From Polytrichum commune (Eukaryota > Streptophyta > Polytrichopsida > Polytrichales > Polytrichaceae): 64,000 nt of DNA. Where the stretch lies: the NCBI GenBank assembly GCA_950295325.1, contig OX485807.1, positions 22,107,666 through 22,171,665 of the forward strand. The letters are read 5' to 3'. Below, piece by piece: positions 11,580-23,215 of this stretch (position 1 is the first letter of the stretch; each line of letters starts with the position of its first letter). The translations under genes were made by a program, and so were the position numbers. The notes beneath the pieces are model-generated. The model ran no database searches. It had not been told where the DNA came from and worked only from the letters and a program-made list of their open reading frames with translations.

Positions 11580-12880
11580 TGTACATGCAAACAACTACAA
11601 TTCAAGCACATACTTAGCAATTGGTAGTACTTAGGAGACGACTCAACATCATATATCATAGAAGGATACGGTGATGAGAACATCATACTTGATGTCTTAC
11701 ACATAAAGGGACTTGCAAAAAATTCGTTTTCGGCCAAACAATTAGACAAAGCCAGTGGAGAAATCCACATCAAAGTTGGGATATTAACACTTATCAACAA
11801 GTTTGAACAAGTTATTGCAACTTGCAAGTTAAATCTTAACTTGTGTGAATTAAGTGTCACCATGACAACTAATCATCATGAAATTGCTATCCCAACTACA
11901 ACATATCTAAACAAAGCTTATTTGTGGACCTAAGACTAGGCCATATCAATCAAAATAGATTGAAACAAATTCAAACAATGCCAAAAGATATTGAACCTTT
12001 TGACGAAAATGAAACAACTTTATGTCAATCTTGTATTAAGGCAAACAACATAGAGATTTTTTTCCAAATCAAGCAACACTTGGAGCCATTGAATTTTGGA
12101 AATAGCACATTCACATATATGTGGACCCATGCAAGTTGGGACACATACAAGGTGTACTTACTTCATTACGTTCATCGATGATCTTTCAAGATATTGTTAT
12201 GTATACTTAATGACACATAAATTGCAAGCATTTGATAAATTTCTACAATGCAAAGGCTTTGTAGAATTACAAAAAAATTACAAAATTAGAATATTAAGGT
12301 CAAATTGAGGTGGAGAATACGTGTCCAACGAGTTCAATGATTATTGTCAAAAGGAAGGCATTAAAAGATAACTTACTACAACATGTACACCACAACAATA
12401 TCGAGTGTCATAATGAAAGAACATGATGGAGCAATTCCAACCATGGTATCTTATTATAAATTATCAAAGACATTTTAGGGTGAAGCACTCCAAACTATAA
12501 ATTACCTTCAAAATAGAAGTCCTACAAAGGCTATAACAACAAACAAAACTTCTTTTTAAATATGGCATGGAAGACAATTAAATTTATCTTACCCTAAAGT
12601 TTTTTAAATGCAAAGCTCATGTCTTAATTCACAAGGAATTAAGAAGAAAATTTGACTCACATTCCCTTGAAACAATCTTCCTAGCTATTGTGAGCAATCA
12701 AAGGCCTATTGGCTAATGAACAAACAACATAAGAGAATCATCATTTTAAAAGATGTCATTTTTTATGAAACTCATGGATATTCTCTAGAAATAACATTGC
12801 AAGACCGAGTAGAAGAGATTTTAATATATCTAAATCTATTCAAAATACACCCTCCACTAACAAGAGAAAGTCAACCATGA
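11580..12880 (+). pseudogene. Copia protease end, GAG pre-integrase and integrase remnants
   Basis: Reading frames give EGYGDENIILDVLHIKGLAK and SFSAKQLDKASGEI (region after the protease), then RLGHINQNRLKQIQ with CQSCIKANN (the zinc-binding pre-integrase block), then, one frame over, CGPMQVGTHTRCTYFITFID and DLSRY (integrase core, from about 12110). The enzyme would insert element cDNA into the genome. All three expected catalytic acidic positions are altered: the Asp before CGPM is His, the Asp of the LRSDNGGEY-type block reads Asn then stop, and the Glu region is lost in stops after TPQQ. Frameshift near 12100, several stops. Confidence 0.8.
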
Positions 12881-13107
12881 TCATTGCAATCAAGTAATGT
12901 TGGGCCACCACCACCCTGGCCATGCAATAATGTTGGGCCTCCACCTTCACAAGGACAATCTTTGCAAAATCAACAAAATCCACTTTCTCGTAATGTTATA
13001 CTTGAAACATTTTCAAAATTATCATCACACAAATGATAGAAAAAACTTACCTCATGAAGTTGAAGCAACTTCAAGAATGAAGACCACCAAGTCCACCTTC
13101 AAGCTTT

Positions 13108-13716
13108 TACGCCCAATTGCTAGGTTCTTTTACTCAACCTAAAAGACACATTAAACCACTACAAAGGTTAATTGAATATATTGAAGGCAAAGAACAAGCA
13201 AAGAAACCTTATTTACAACGACATCATCAAGAGAATATTGTCAATACTTCATTAGACCCACCTAAAACCATGAAAGAAGCCTTAACACAATTAGATGCCA
13301 AAGAATGGCAAGTTGCCATATATGTTGAGTTACAATCTTTGGACAAGAACAACACTTGGAAGCTCACACCTCTTCCATCAAATCAAAAAGCAATAACTTC
13401 TAGACGGTTTTTTAAGATTAAAATTGAAGTTAATGGTATAATTAACAAGTACAAAGCTATGCTAGTTGCTAGAGGCTTTACACAAATTCATGGTATTGAA
13501 AACACAAAAATATAATTTGCGGTTGTCAAATTGAATTCAATGAAAGTGTTGTTAGCCCTTGCAAAAAAAAAATCTATAAATACATCGATTAGATGTTAAG
13601 ACAAACTTTCAAAATAAGTTTATAGAAAAAATAAAATGATTATCCCTGAAGGACTACCTCCATCCCAAAATCCAAACATGGTTTGTAAACTTCTTAGGCC
13701 CTTGTTTGAACTTAAG
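13108..13716 (+). pseudogene. Copia reverse transcriptase, N-terminal part
   Basis: Plus-strand reading includes MKEALTQLDAKEWQVAIYVE, LQSLDKNNTWKLTPLPSNQK, KYKAMLVARGFTQIHGIE and VVKLNSMKVLLALA, the fingers and start of the palm of Ty1/copia reverse transcriptase. After an A-run near 13564 the frame is damaged, but MIIPEGLPPSQNPNMVCKLL follows, then RPLFELK in place of the SLYGLK motif. Reading ends at the TTAAG duplication where the solo LTR begins and resumes at 15980. Confidence 0.85.
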
Positions 13717-15974
13717 TGTAGATAGGTTTTTTGTTTGGGTTCCAATTAAGAAAACCACATAGGGAAGACCAAATGAGTGTCAGATTTTATATCTAGGGAT
13801 CATCATTAAATTAATTGATAGATCACAAAGGGATTAAGATGAGTTTAGGACGACAATCCTAAAGAAATTAGTTTTTAAAGGGAACTTTAGGTATTATTTA
13901 ATTGGGGTTAAAGGTCACTCACAACGGTACATGCAATTGCTCAATCACTCCCTCACAACCATTGTCCAGTAGTGACCAATTTTGACTTTCGAAGTTTCTT
14001 GCAGGGAGTCACGGCTCAACAATTGTCTTTTTCAAGTATCCAATAACCACTCCTTCACCAGAGCCAAGGGCACTCTGGTGAATTTCATTGTTCCTCCTTA
14101 ATTACCGCCAATTTAGTGTATCAAGAAATCTATTAACGGCCTTTCCTTAATTAATCTTCAATTTAATGATATCAGTTTAATAATACATGGTCCTCACCCC
14201 AACCTCGTTGGCGGATCAAATACCATGATTCATTAATAAGCTTTAACCCATTTTTACTTTTTTTTAGTATATTTATCTCGCAATAACGGGTTCTTTAATA
14301 CCAATTTAATCCCAATTTAATTCTCAGGCAATAAATACCTTAGGGAATTATTTAATACTTTAATTCCTTTAATTTAGAAATCACTTCTAAATTTGTTTAG
14401 ATTATTCAATTGATTTAATGTGTTAAAACATACCTTAATTTACTCCTTGCCGCTTTGCAAAAGTGTTTAAAAACACTTTTTCATTGATTTTCCAATGGTA
14501 GTTGATTTATTTGTATGTTGGATTGTGCAAAATGCCCAGTTAGATAATTAAATGATGCTGAAATAGGCTTTAATGCCTTAATTTTAGATATTTAAAATCT
14601 CAAAGTAGTTTTTACCTGTAGTAAAAGTAAGTTCAGCCTCTGTAAATCCAAGGATTTATAGCATGTTGCCTGCTGCAATGTGAACAGGGGTATTTCATAG
14701 CTAGTTATTTCCTAGCCTCTTTCCCAGTGTGAACTCTGGTTTGGGAGGATGCTCCTCATTGCACCACGTGGCCCCTTTTCCTTTTCCTTCTTCTTCTTCT
14801 TCTTCTTCTTCTTCTTCCTCTCCCCTGCTTCTATCTCCTCCGCAACAGTGGATTACTTCAATCAAATTTGATGATTCTTAGTTGTTTTTGGCCATTTCAA
14901 ATTTGCAAACACAACCTGATTTCTCAGCGCTTCGATCCTCGGACTTGCATTCTTCCCACAAATTTGATTAAAACCCCTACATTCGAATTCGGCTCCTTGA
15001 TTCTTTGGCCGAATCGGTCTCTCCGAAAGCACAGTCCCTTTGAGATGTCGCTTGAATTTACGGATATTTCCAAGTTCAACTGGTTACAGGTTGCCATCTT
15101 TCAATTTTCCTTTAGGTATTTGAGGTAACTTCTCTAAACTTCTCGAGATCAATCAGTAACGCCATCGCATCAGCACCTGAAATTGGCCTTCTCAGCTCCG
15201 AGAGACTCCCGGCTGCGATTTCTTCAAACCCTCGTGCAATCAGATTTGTGTGACTTCGGGATTTGCAAAATAAGAATCTCACATCAAACTTAACACTCCG
15301 ATTGCAAATTATTCTAATTGGTTGACCTCAAGCTCGTACTATCCAATTCCCTGAATCCAATTGGAGCACACACTTATTGCACATTAACTTCTCACAACAG
15401 GGCATGAAAACTCAACTGCAGCCTGAAATCTACTATTTTTAGAAACTGATCAGTGTTCAAATTAGGTTTTTCGCAAGCAGCTTTCCACACAATCAATTTT
15501 TCCAAATAAGAATCACACACAAGCAATGTGCAATGGGTTTCACACCCAATTGAGTAATGAATTAAGAACTTTATTCGATCTTTCACTCGCAAACTCTCTT
15601 CACGAGAGGAAATTACAAATTTTGCACACAAAACACGATTGCGAACACAAAGAAAATGCGGTCCGTCTAACTTCATCTTCCTCCCCCTTACCCTTTTCCG
15701 GGGAGGTTCGGGGGCTTCCAAACCTCTTCCCAATAGGTTTGGTAGCTCCGGACATAATCAAAAAGTCCTTTGAGAAGTTACTAAAACCCAATTTACTTAC
15801 TAATTTACCAATTGACCTAACTTTTGGTCTTTTTTACCTAGGCTAGCTACTTTTAGCTTTTTAGTGATTTTAGTCACTACTTATCTAACTAATTCAATTG
15901 CCGTAGCTAGGCTAGGCCCTAGAGAGCCCTAATTTAGGGTTTTTGGGGTCTCAAGGCCAAAAAATCGGACGACA
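13717..15974 (+). mobile_element. Solo LTR 1, 2258 bp, in the copia RT
   Basis: Starts TGTAGATAGG and ends GACGACA, with the 5-bp duplication TTAAG on both sides (13712-13716 and 15975-15979). The flanking copia reading changes from LK to QSSIAWYQG exactly as the SLYGLKQSPRxWY motif requires. The start is similar to the LTRs at 16847 and 22267 (reverse): TGTAnATTnGTTTTT...GGGAAGAC...TTTATAT...CTAGG. It contains a CCACGTGG G-box (14764-14771) and a CTT microsatellite. No internal region remains, so it arose by LTR-LTR recombination. Confidence 0.9.
14787..14817 (+). repeat. (CTT)n microsatellite
   Basis: About ten CTT units within solo LTR 1, inside a longer pyrimidine-rich tract. Confidence 0.95.
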
Positions 15975-15979
15975 TTAAG

Positions 15980-16846
15980 CAATCTTCAATAGCTTGGTAT
16001 CAAGGGTTGAATTAATACCTTCTCCTCTATGAATTTCAAAGGTTAGAATCAGATGCAAACATCTATCTCAAAAGAAAAAATGACCATGGATTCACAATTA
16101 TTATTGTTTGTTTTGATGATTGAATACTTTTAAGCAACAAAATTTCTCTCATTGTTCAAAAAGAATTTGAGATGCCAAATGAAGGAGAAACTCATTAAAC
16201 TCTTGGAAATGCCATAACTAGAAATCGACAAGAAGGTTGGACAATTACGCACCAACAACAATACTTGACATCCAAACCTAAAGAATACAACGTGTTCAAT
16301 CATAATCCATTAAGCACACCAATGCAAACAAACATTCGACTTAGCAAAGAGGAAATTCTCACCTCCACTAAGGACCAATATCATTACTCACAAATGGTTG
16401 GCAAGTTAATGCACGTCATTGTCAACTCCCACATTGATCGTGCATACATTGATGGTAGTTTTGCACAATACCTATAAGCTCCGACTCCATCCCATATTTA
16501 AACTTTGAAAAGAACAATGTGATACATCAAAGGTACTCTTACCTTGGAATTAAATACCAAAAATCCCCTCAAGGAGATATTTTGCATGGTTCATCCGATG
16601 ATTGGGCAGGAGACAAAGACACACAACGTTCAACCTCCGAATATTGCTTTATATTTGCCAGCGGTGTCATTTCTTGGGGCAACAAGAAACAACAATCACT
16701 TGCACTCTCATCTACAAAATTAGAATACATGGCATTGGCAAAAACAACAATTGAAGCTATTTGGCTCCGAAAATTGTTACAAGAACTTTATTTTCCTCAA
16801 ACCAAACCCACCACCATCTATTCGGATAGCCAAAGTGCTATTGCAT
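15980..16846 (+). pseudogene. Copia reverse transcriptase C-terminal part and RNase H start
   Basis: Resumes as QSSIAWYQGL, then FQRLESDANIYLKRK and IIIVCFDD followed by a stop, where the active-site YVDD has lost a residue. YSQMVGKLMHVIVNSHIDRA follows. RNase H begins with DDWAGDKDTQRSTSEYCFIF, then ISWGNKKQQSLALSSTKLEY, LAKTTIEAIWLRKLLQEL and SDSQSAIAL, including its catalytic Asp residues. The reading is cut by solo LTR 2 at 16847 and continues at 19077. Stops at about 16128, 16477 and a frameshift near 16500 disable it. Confidence 0.87.
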
Positions 16847-19071
16847 TGTAAATTAGTTTTTGGTTATGACAAACAAGCATGGAACAATCGGGGAAGACTT
16901 CAAAAGTGATTTTTATATCATCTAGGTGTCTCATATAAGTTTTGTTAGGGAAAACACAAGGTCATTTCATTTTATTTGTCAGTTGAACTGACAATTAGAT
17001 TATAGTTTATGGGATGAAGACTTTAAAATCTCTCAATGTCAGTACATGCAATTATGATAGTAACTCGATCTCAAGCTATTTACACATGCAATAGTATGGC
17101 AAAGAGTTCATTTATATGGGACCAAGTGCGGTGCACAAGCATAGGCACAACCATAGTCGATTGTTTTGCATGAGTATCCCATTTGGGTCTCTTTATCAAA
17201 GCCAAAGGCACCTTGGTGTAATCAATAGTCTCTTGTTAATTATTTCCATTTAGTTTAACTTGAGATTGTAGTGCGATCATCCTTTCAGGATTTTCCGTAT
17301 TCTTTGATATATTATGATTTTAAATTATGTTGTCCGACTATAGTATTTTCCCTTGCTTTGGCCATAGTAACCATGTTACTCGTCAATTGCAACAATAAGT
17401 CACACCACATATGCAGGTTAACATTGCATAACAAGTTTCATCGATTAAACTTTTTTAGTGAGAGGTTCCATTAAATTCTCTTAAATATTAGAGTAATGAA
17501 ATGTACAATTCATTTCAATTCTCATTTCCAAGAATATTATTTAAGACATTAAGTTATTAAAGTTGATTGAATTCCAAATTATTCTTTATTAAAGTTAATT
17601 CAATACTAGATTTAACTTATCAATCATTAGCTACCACTTTCTCGATCAACACGTCCTTCGGTCTCCGCGACATCCTTTCACCATTCGCACTCAATAGTCA
17701 CATATGTTGACTATTCATTCTCTACCAAAGGTTAGAATAACACAATAAACTTCAATCTAACTGTCAACACTATAGTCTTGACAATTGCTTGATTTGGCAA
17801 TCCAGTTCACTGATTGTTCAAGCCTCGCCTATTTCGGAATTATTACCCCGTCAATATATTGGATTAATATGCACTCTATTGTTTCACTTGGTGAAGATCT
17901 ATATCCGTTCATAATTTAATCAATTCACGTATGTATCAGACAATTGTCCCAACATTCCCATTTAATTTCTGCCATCAACTTTATGTCAATTTGGAAAGAC
18001 CATTACATATATATGGCATCTTTTTCATGCATTCATTACTAAGGTCATTTCCAATTTCATTCAAGTTCTTAAATAATTGTTGGGAAAATGAGAATTCGAC
18101 AATATCACTCCCAAGTTACATTGTTGAAACTCTACAATTTTGTCTCACTGTCTATTGACTATATGTCTGAATTCAATTGAAGTTTGTACTTGCTTCAGGA
18201 TTCCCTCCTCAACATTAATTTGATTTTCAAGAAATCAACACAATGTCTTTGTTTTGCATGATATTCATCTTTCAACTGGGTCACGACCAATATTAAATTA
18301 TTAAGTGTAATTCAATTATTGTCAACTTTGTGCAGACCATAGCCTCAATATGATACCACTTCATTTTTACACAACACAATGTAAATAATTCAATTACACA
18401 TATGCTTACCTTGACAAAATAAACATTGGTGCGTCTATGCTTATCATGTTGACTTTACTCTCAAATGCAACCGGACCTAAGTCCACTCCATAACACAAAC
18501 ATACCATTGTCATCACATCTATTTACATCCAATGAAGAACTTGATCTAACACTAATTTCAAACCATATTTGTAAAGTTAAATTAAGACAATAATTCCATA
18601 CACAAATTACTTGAAGTTTAGGGAAAAATGGATCATTCATTTATTGATGAGAAAAACCAAACTGCAATAAAATCAATAGTCTTGATGGTAGAACAATTCT
18701 ACCATCCGGTACTAACCGATGATCAATTTGATTTCTTTCCATTAATAACACACAAACTATTGTCTTGCCCTGGAGGAGAGAAAGTTTCAGTATCTCTCGC
18801 ACATAATTGAATATCAGACACTTAGGAAAATAAATAAATAAATTCCTCCCTACTTGAGTCTATCTCCTCCCTATATCTCTTGGGTTTTACCTATGGTCTC
18901 AACTATGATATCTCCTAAAATCAAGCTATAGTCCTTTTATACTTTCTTTCTTATATCTCAAGTGAATAACCTCGTTCATACTAACTTGATTGAGATTTTT
19001 TGGCTCAAAAAAAGTCTTGTTCACATCTAATTCCTATTTAGACTAACAAAAAAATAAAAAAATACACCACA
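16847..19071 (+). mobile_element. Solo LTR 2, 2225 bp, in the copia RNase H
   Basis: Starts TGTAAATTAG and ends ACACCACA, with perfect TGCAT duplications (16842-16846 and 19072-19076). Removing it restores SAIAL to NKNPIYYSRSKHVDT in one frame, so the ends are exact. Homologous along most of its length to the reverse complement of about 20077-22267, and by its start to solo LTR 1. Non-coding; short open frames inside are chance. Confidence 0.92.
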
Positions 19072-19076
19072 TGCAT

Positions 19077-19300
19077 TAAATAAAAATCCCATATATTATT
19101 CAAGAAGCAAACATGTCGACACCCAATATCATTTCACAAAAGAAAATTTCTCACAAGACAAGTTCAGCTCACCTATATGCCAACTCTACGCATGACAACT
19201 GACATTCTAACAAAATCACTACCAAAAGACAAACATATCACTTGCATGCCTCAAACTTGGTGTGTGTTTGAAACCTCAGTCTCAAACACCTCAACATATT
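19077..19300 (+). pseudogene. Copia RNase H, C-terminal part
   Basis: Reads NKNPIYYSRSKHVDTQYHF, then, after frameshifts, TYMPTLRMTTDILTKSLPKD and a downstream Cys-Val-Phe, the usual tail of Ty1/copia polyproteins (TKHIDxxYHF...DxLTKPLPxxKF). It continues the frame from 16846 once the solo LTR is removed. Confidence 0.87.
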
Positions 19301-19843
19301 CAAGATCAATTTAACTTGCAATTTTTAGTCTTTTTTACTTACACATCTCAAAGTGTACATGTGTGTATTTTATATGGGAGACGCTCTCCCCTATATTTTG
19401 ACAAGTCTTTGAGTGGGAGACAAGGATAACAAGGCTACCATAAATCAAACACTATTCAAAACATCAACTTTTTGGAGAAAAAGATTTGTCAAAGCAACTA
19501 GTAAATATTTGTAAAATCTTCAAAGAAAATACTCACCATGCAAAGGCAACAAACAACAAAGACAATACACAAATGCCACCATTGTCACCGGAATACTCAT
19601 AACAAAAATTATCAACAAGAATTTCATCACTAAAAATTCCAAGAACTACACTGGAAGGGAAAATCAACCACTAGCTCGAGCTAACGTTGGACACTAAAAT
19701 ACACGCATCCTTCATACAAGACAATTGAATAGGGGGTGACTTTAGCAAGGTTTTGAAGACAAAAGGAAGCACACCATCTTTGATGAAGAATGATAATGGA
19801 TTACAAAATTTTCAAATTGGACAAACTAGTGTACTTGTGGGAG

Positions 19844-20076
19844 TGTTAGAGATACGTTCAAGGTTGTATATACATTATTTAGTACAATGTATAGTACACT
19901 AGTTTGTAATCTAAGTTGAAGAGTTGTCATGTAAGAGATGTGACTCTTACATAAAGTTGTGGCTCTTGAAGAGGGCCCTTCTTGAGTACGAACATATATT
20001 GAATTTTCTAAACATTATTCTTTAACACGATTGCTTTGCTCTTGTGTATATATCTTCTTCTTTTCATAAAATCCCA
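19844..20076 (+). repeat. 3' LTR of the copia element
   Basis: Begins TGTTAGAGATACG directly after the purine tract GTGGGAG, the classic start of a copia 3' LTR. It holds TATATACATT near 19870, a possible TATA element. The end is set at CCCA (20076) by eye; TTTAACA near 20026 is an alternative end. No 5' LTR partner was found. Confidence 0.6.
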
Positions 20077-22267
20077 TAATTTAAGGAAAATGACCTAATG
20101 TGAAGGATAGTTATTAATCAAGTAGATTTGAATAGACTATGGCCTCGAGATTCAAGAAAGTAGAGATAAGAAAGACCCTAGTTTGATAGAAATGGATATG
20201 AACTTTGATATCTATACATGAGCTTCAAGAAGTATATAGGGCTAGAAATTAGAGAGAAGAAGAGAAACAATTTTGTTTATTATAGTATCATAACTTTGTT
20301 GGAACTCATGTCTCCGGAGTATTTTGGAATCAAGAAGCAAAATTTAGCTCTTGCATATAGCAAGTTACGAACTTCATAGTTGCTAGGCTATTGACTTAAG
20401 CTACAATAATTCAACGATAACCAAGGTGTATGTATTGGTTTGAATCAAAGTTTGCCACAATTATGTATTATAGTTTTTTTTATTGTACTTTAATAAATTG
20501 AGTTAGCAAGGAGAGATTCCTTGGTTGTGTCTCTAAAGATTGTTTGTTGAGATTCTCATTTTAAACTATAGTCTCTTGTATGTGAAATGATTGATCTACT
20601 ATAATATGTATTAACTATGGTATGTATGGAAAGAATGTGAATGACTTGTAAATTTTAAGGAGGAAACTAGATTGATTAAGCCGGTGTTGTAAGTGCATAC
20701 ATAAGCAAGGAGTGATTCCTTGTGTGAATTACTAATATTTTGAAATGTCAGAAAAAAAAGCACAAAAACCCGATTGAGGCTATAGTCTTAATAATTAGGC
20801 GGTGTTCATGAAACTTGTGTTAGTTTTCTTAGTTGTTTGTATTCTGAGGATAAGATAATTATTTGTGTTTTGAAGAATACCAACGGGTATTCGCTAATTT
20901 TATAAATTGAGCATTGATGGAAAGAAGCAAGTCATCAGTTCTAAAGTAAACTATTGCCTCGATGAGAATATAGACTTGGTAGACAATAAATCCATAATTT
21001 CAAATGCCAGTTGTGCATTATACAAGGAGATCACGAGTGAAAGTGAATAATGTATTTAAAGTGAAACCACATCAAAAGAAAGACGAGTTGTTAATTCTTG
21101 TGAAGTTTGTGCAAGAGTTTGGTTATGAACTATGTATGGTTCTTCAAATCATGTCCATATGTGCATTCTAATTTCAAAAACTTCAATCAATAAAATTTTG
21201 ATTGAAATTAAAATCGCCACAACCAAGATTGGTATACCAAACTGAAGGATAGTATATTGTCATTGTAATATATTCTAATCAGTCTATGTCTCAATGTAAA
21301 GAATCAAAAGAGAAGGAAATTGAGAAGGTGAAGAGGCTATGGTCTCCATATTTTTGAACCATTCAAGGTTTTATTGTCTTAACCCTTGGTAGATAATGAA
21401 AGGATAGCCGGACAAAATCATTGGATGTGAAGAGACAATGAATACAAAAAGACTCAATGGTTGAAACTCTAGTAACTATTGTGTGCTTATTGAATTTACT
21501 AAAGTAATTTTATTCTAAAATGTTCGAGTGGTAGTATGGAAATAATCAAGACTTAGTAATTGAATACCTTAGCTGACATTCTTCAAATATGATAAATGAA
21601 ATGAGCATTTGAAGGATTGATGAACAAGAGAGATAGAGCATAAATTTAATATCAAACTAAACATGATAAATTAATGAACCATGCCATGATATGTTAAGCC
21701 GCATATGTGGTTTGGTCTATGGTTGCAATTCATGGACATTATGGTTACTCTAGCCAAAATCACGTAAAATGCAATTGCCCGACTGTATAATTAAATTTAA
21801 GAAGTAATCAAGAAAAGTGGAAAATCCAACAATGGTGATTAAACTGCCATTTTTCAAGTTCCATTAAAAAAACTAATTAATACACAATTATTAACCACAC
21901 CAAAGTGTCCTTGGCTTTGGTTAAGAGACAAAAATGGGATACTACATAGAAGACTATTGTCGACGATTATACGTATGCTTGAGCATCACAAAATGTCCAA
22001 TTAAAGTAAACTCGATGCTAGACTATTGCATGGGAACATATCATGAGATTGAGAGACTACCACAATTGCATGTACTATTGTTGAGAGTTTGTGAGTCTTT
22101 ATCCTATAAATAATCACCTATTATTAGTTCAAATTAGTGATAAGATGGCATGAACTTAATTTCACCTTAATAAAACTTATTTGAGACACCTAGATGAAAT
22201 ACAAATCATTTTTGGAGTTTTTCCTGATTGTTTCCTGAATTTCTTTGGACCCAAAATCTAAACTATA
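20077..22267 (-). mobile_element. LTR 3, inverted copy of the solo LTR 2 family
   Basis: Read on the minus strand from 22267 it begins TATAGTTTAGATTTTGG and aligns with solo LTR 2: shared CATCTAGGTGTCTCA, AGTACATGCAATT, AGTATCCCATTT, AAAGCCAA and CCACATATGC. The 5' TG has become TA. The other end is about 20077 and its duplication is not readable. It is more diverged than solo LTR 2 and forms a long imperfect inverted repeat with it. Confidence 0.72.
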
Positions 22268-22959
22268 TTTTGACACCGTTGTCAAGGAAGACTTCACTTG
22301 ATTCAAGTCTAGGTAAATAAATCTATTAGGGAATTTTGAGAGACCATAGTCCAAAGCAAGAAGTTTCAATTACGTCTTTAGAAGAAGAAAAATTAAAAAA
22401 GCAAACTATTTATTTTAATTTTAGATATCCTAAAGTGGTAATTTAAACTTAAAATCGCAAAATGCAAATGCCTAGGGATGTAAACACACATTCCAAGTAT
22501 AAATTTAGCCAAAATATGGAGGGTTGATAGAAAAAGAAATACACCTAGTTAGAATTTTAGATACCGATCTTTTGAATTATCTGCATACATTTTGGAAAGA
22601 TTAAGTTCAATTAGATATGAAAAAATCATTGGCTGAATCTTAAAACAAGTTTGTGAACTCCAGCTTGTCACAAACGATGACTTATTCGTCAACGAGAGCC
22701 AATTTGAAGGAGTTTATAAACAAAAGATTCTTCATGAGATAGTATGTTGGGCTTGCAAACATTTGGGGCACGTGTGTGTGTATATATGTGAAGAAATAAT
22801 ATCACAAAAAAGTAGAAACTGGACTTTAAAAATTCATGTTCTACAAAATGTTTGTTTAGAATTTTAACACAAATTTATGTTCCACACCATTGACTATAAA
22901 TTAATTACTATTCTGTACCACAATTTGCTAAAGAGACACCAAAAAATTTGTAAGTTTTT

Positions 22960-23215
22960 TGCTTGAGTTTGAGTCCGGGGGGTGGACCTTTCATTGGAAA
23001 CTTAAATGACGTGCGTGGTCACTATGAAACTAAACCCCATGTTACAAAAAGTTCATAGAGAAATATATAAATACTAATGGCCTGCTAGAAAATAGACTCA
23101 TGTATTTATACTAATCTTTTCACTCTAATGTTATAAATGCCTCCACTACATACACAAAACATTAAATAAGCCTTTAATACACATGAAATTGATTTTTCAC
23201 TTTCTGATTAGAAAG
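22960..23215 (-). repeat. Dispersed repeat family E, copy 2
   Basis: Reverse-complement partner of 4035-4290, with GTAGTGGAGGCATTTA, TTTCATAGTGACC and CACCCCCCGGAC blocks. Non-coding. Confidence 0.6.

Larger units (their letters stand above)
11520..20076 (+). mobile_element. Degenerate Ty1/copia retrotransposon, interrupted by two solo LTRs
   Basis: Domain order pre-integrase, integrase, reverse transcriptase, RNase H is that of Ty1/copia, on the plus strand. The polyprotein is cut at 13717-15974 and 16847-19071 by solo LTRs; excising each restores the reading across the junction. A purine tract (GTGGGAG) and TGTTAGAGATACG at 19844 mark the start of its own 3' LTR. The gag region, primer-binding site and 5' LTR are not seen, so the left end is truncated. 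Many stops and frameshifts: long dead. Confidence 0.85.

Noticed and set aside
15993-16006. TTGGTATCAAGG, resembling a tRNA-Met primer-binding site just after an LTR
   Set aside because: Once the solo LTR ends are fixed by the TTAAG duplication, this sequence is the copia RT codons for AWYQG, so the resemblance is chance.
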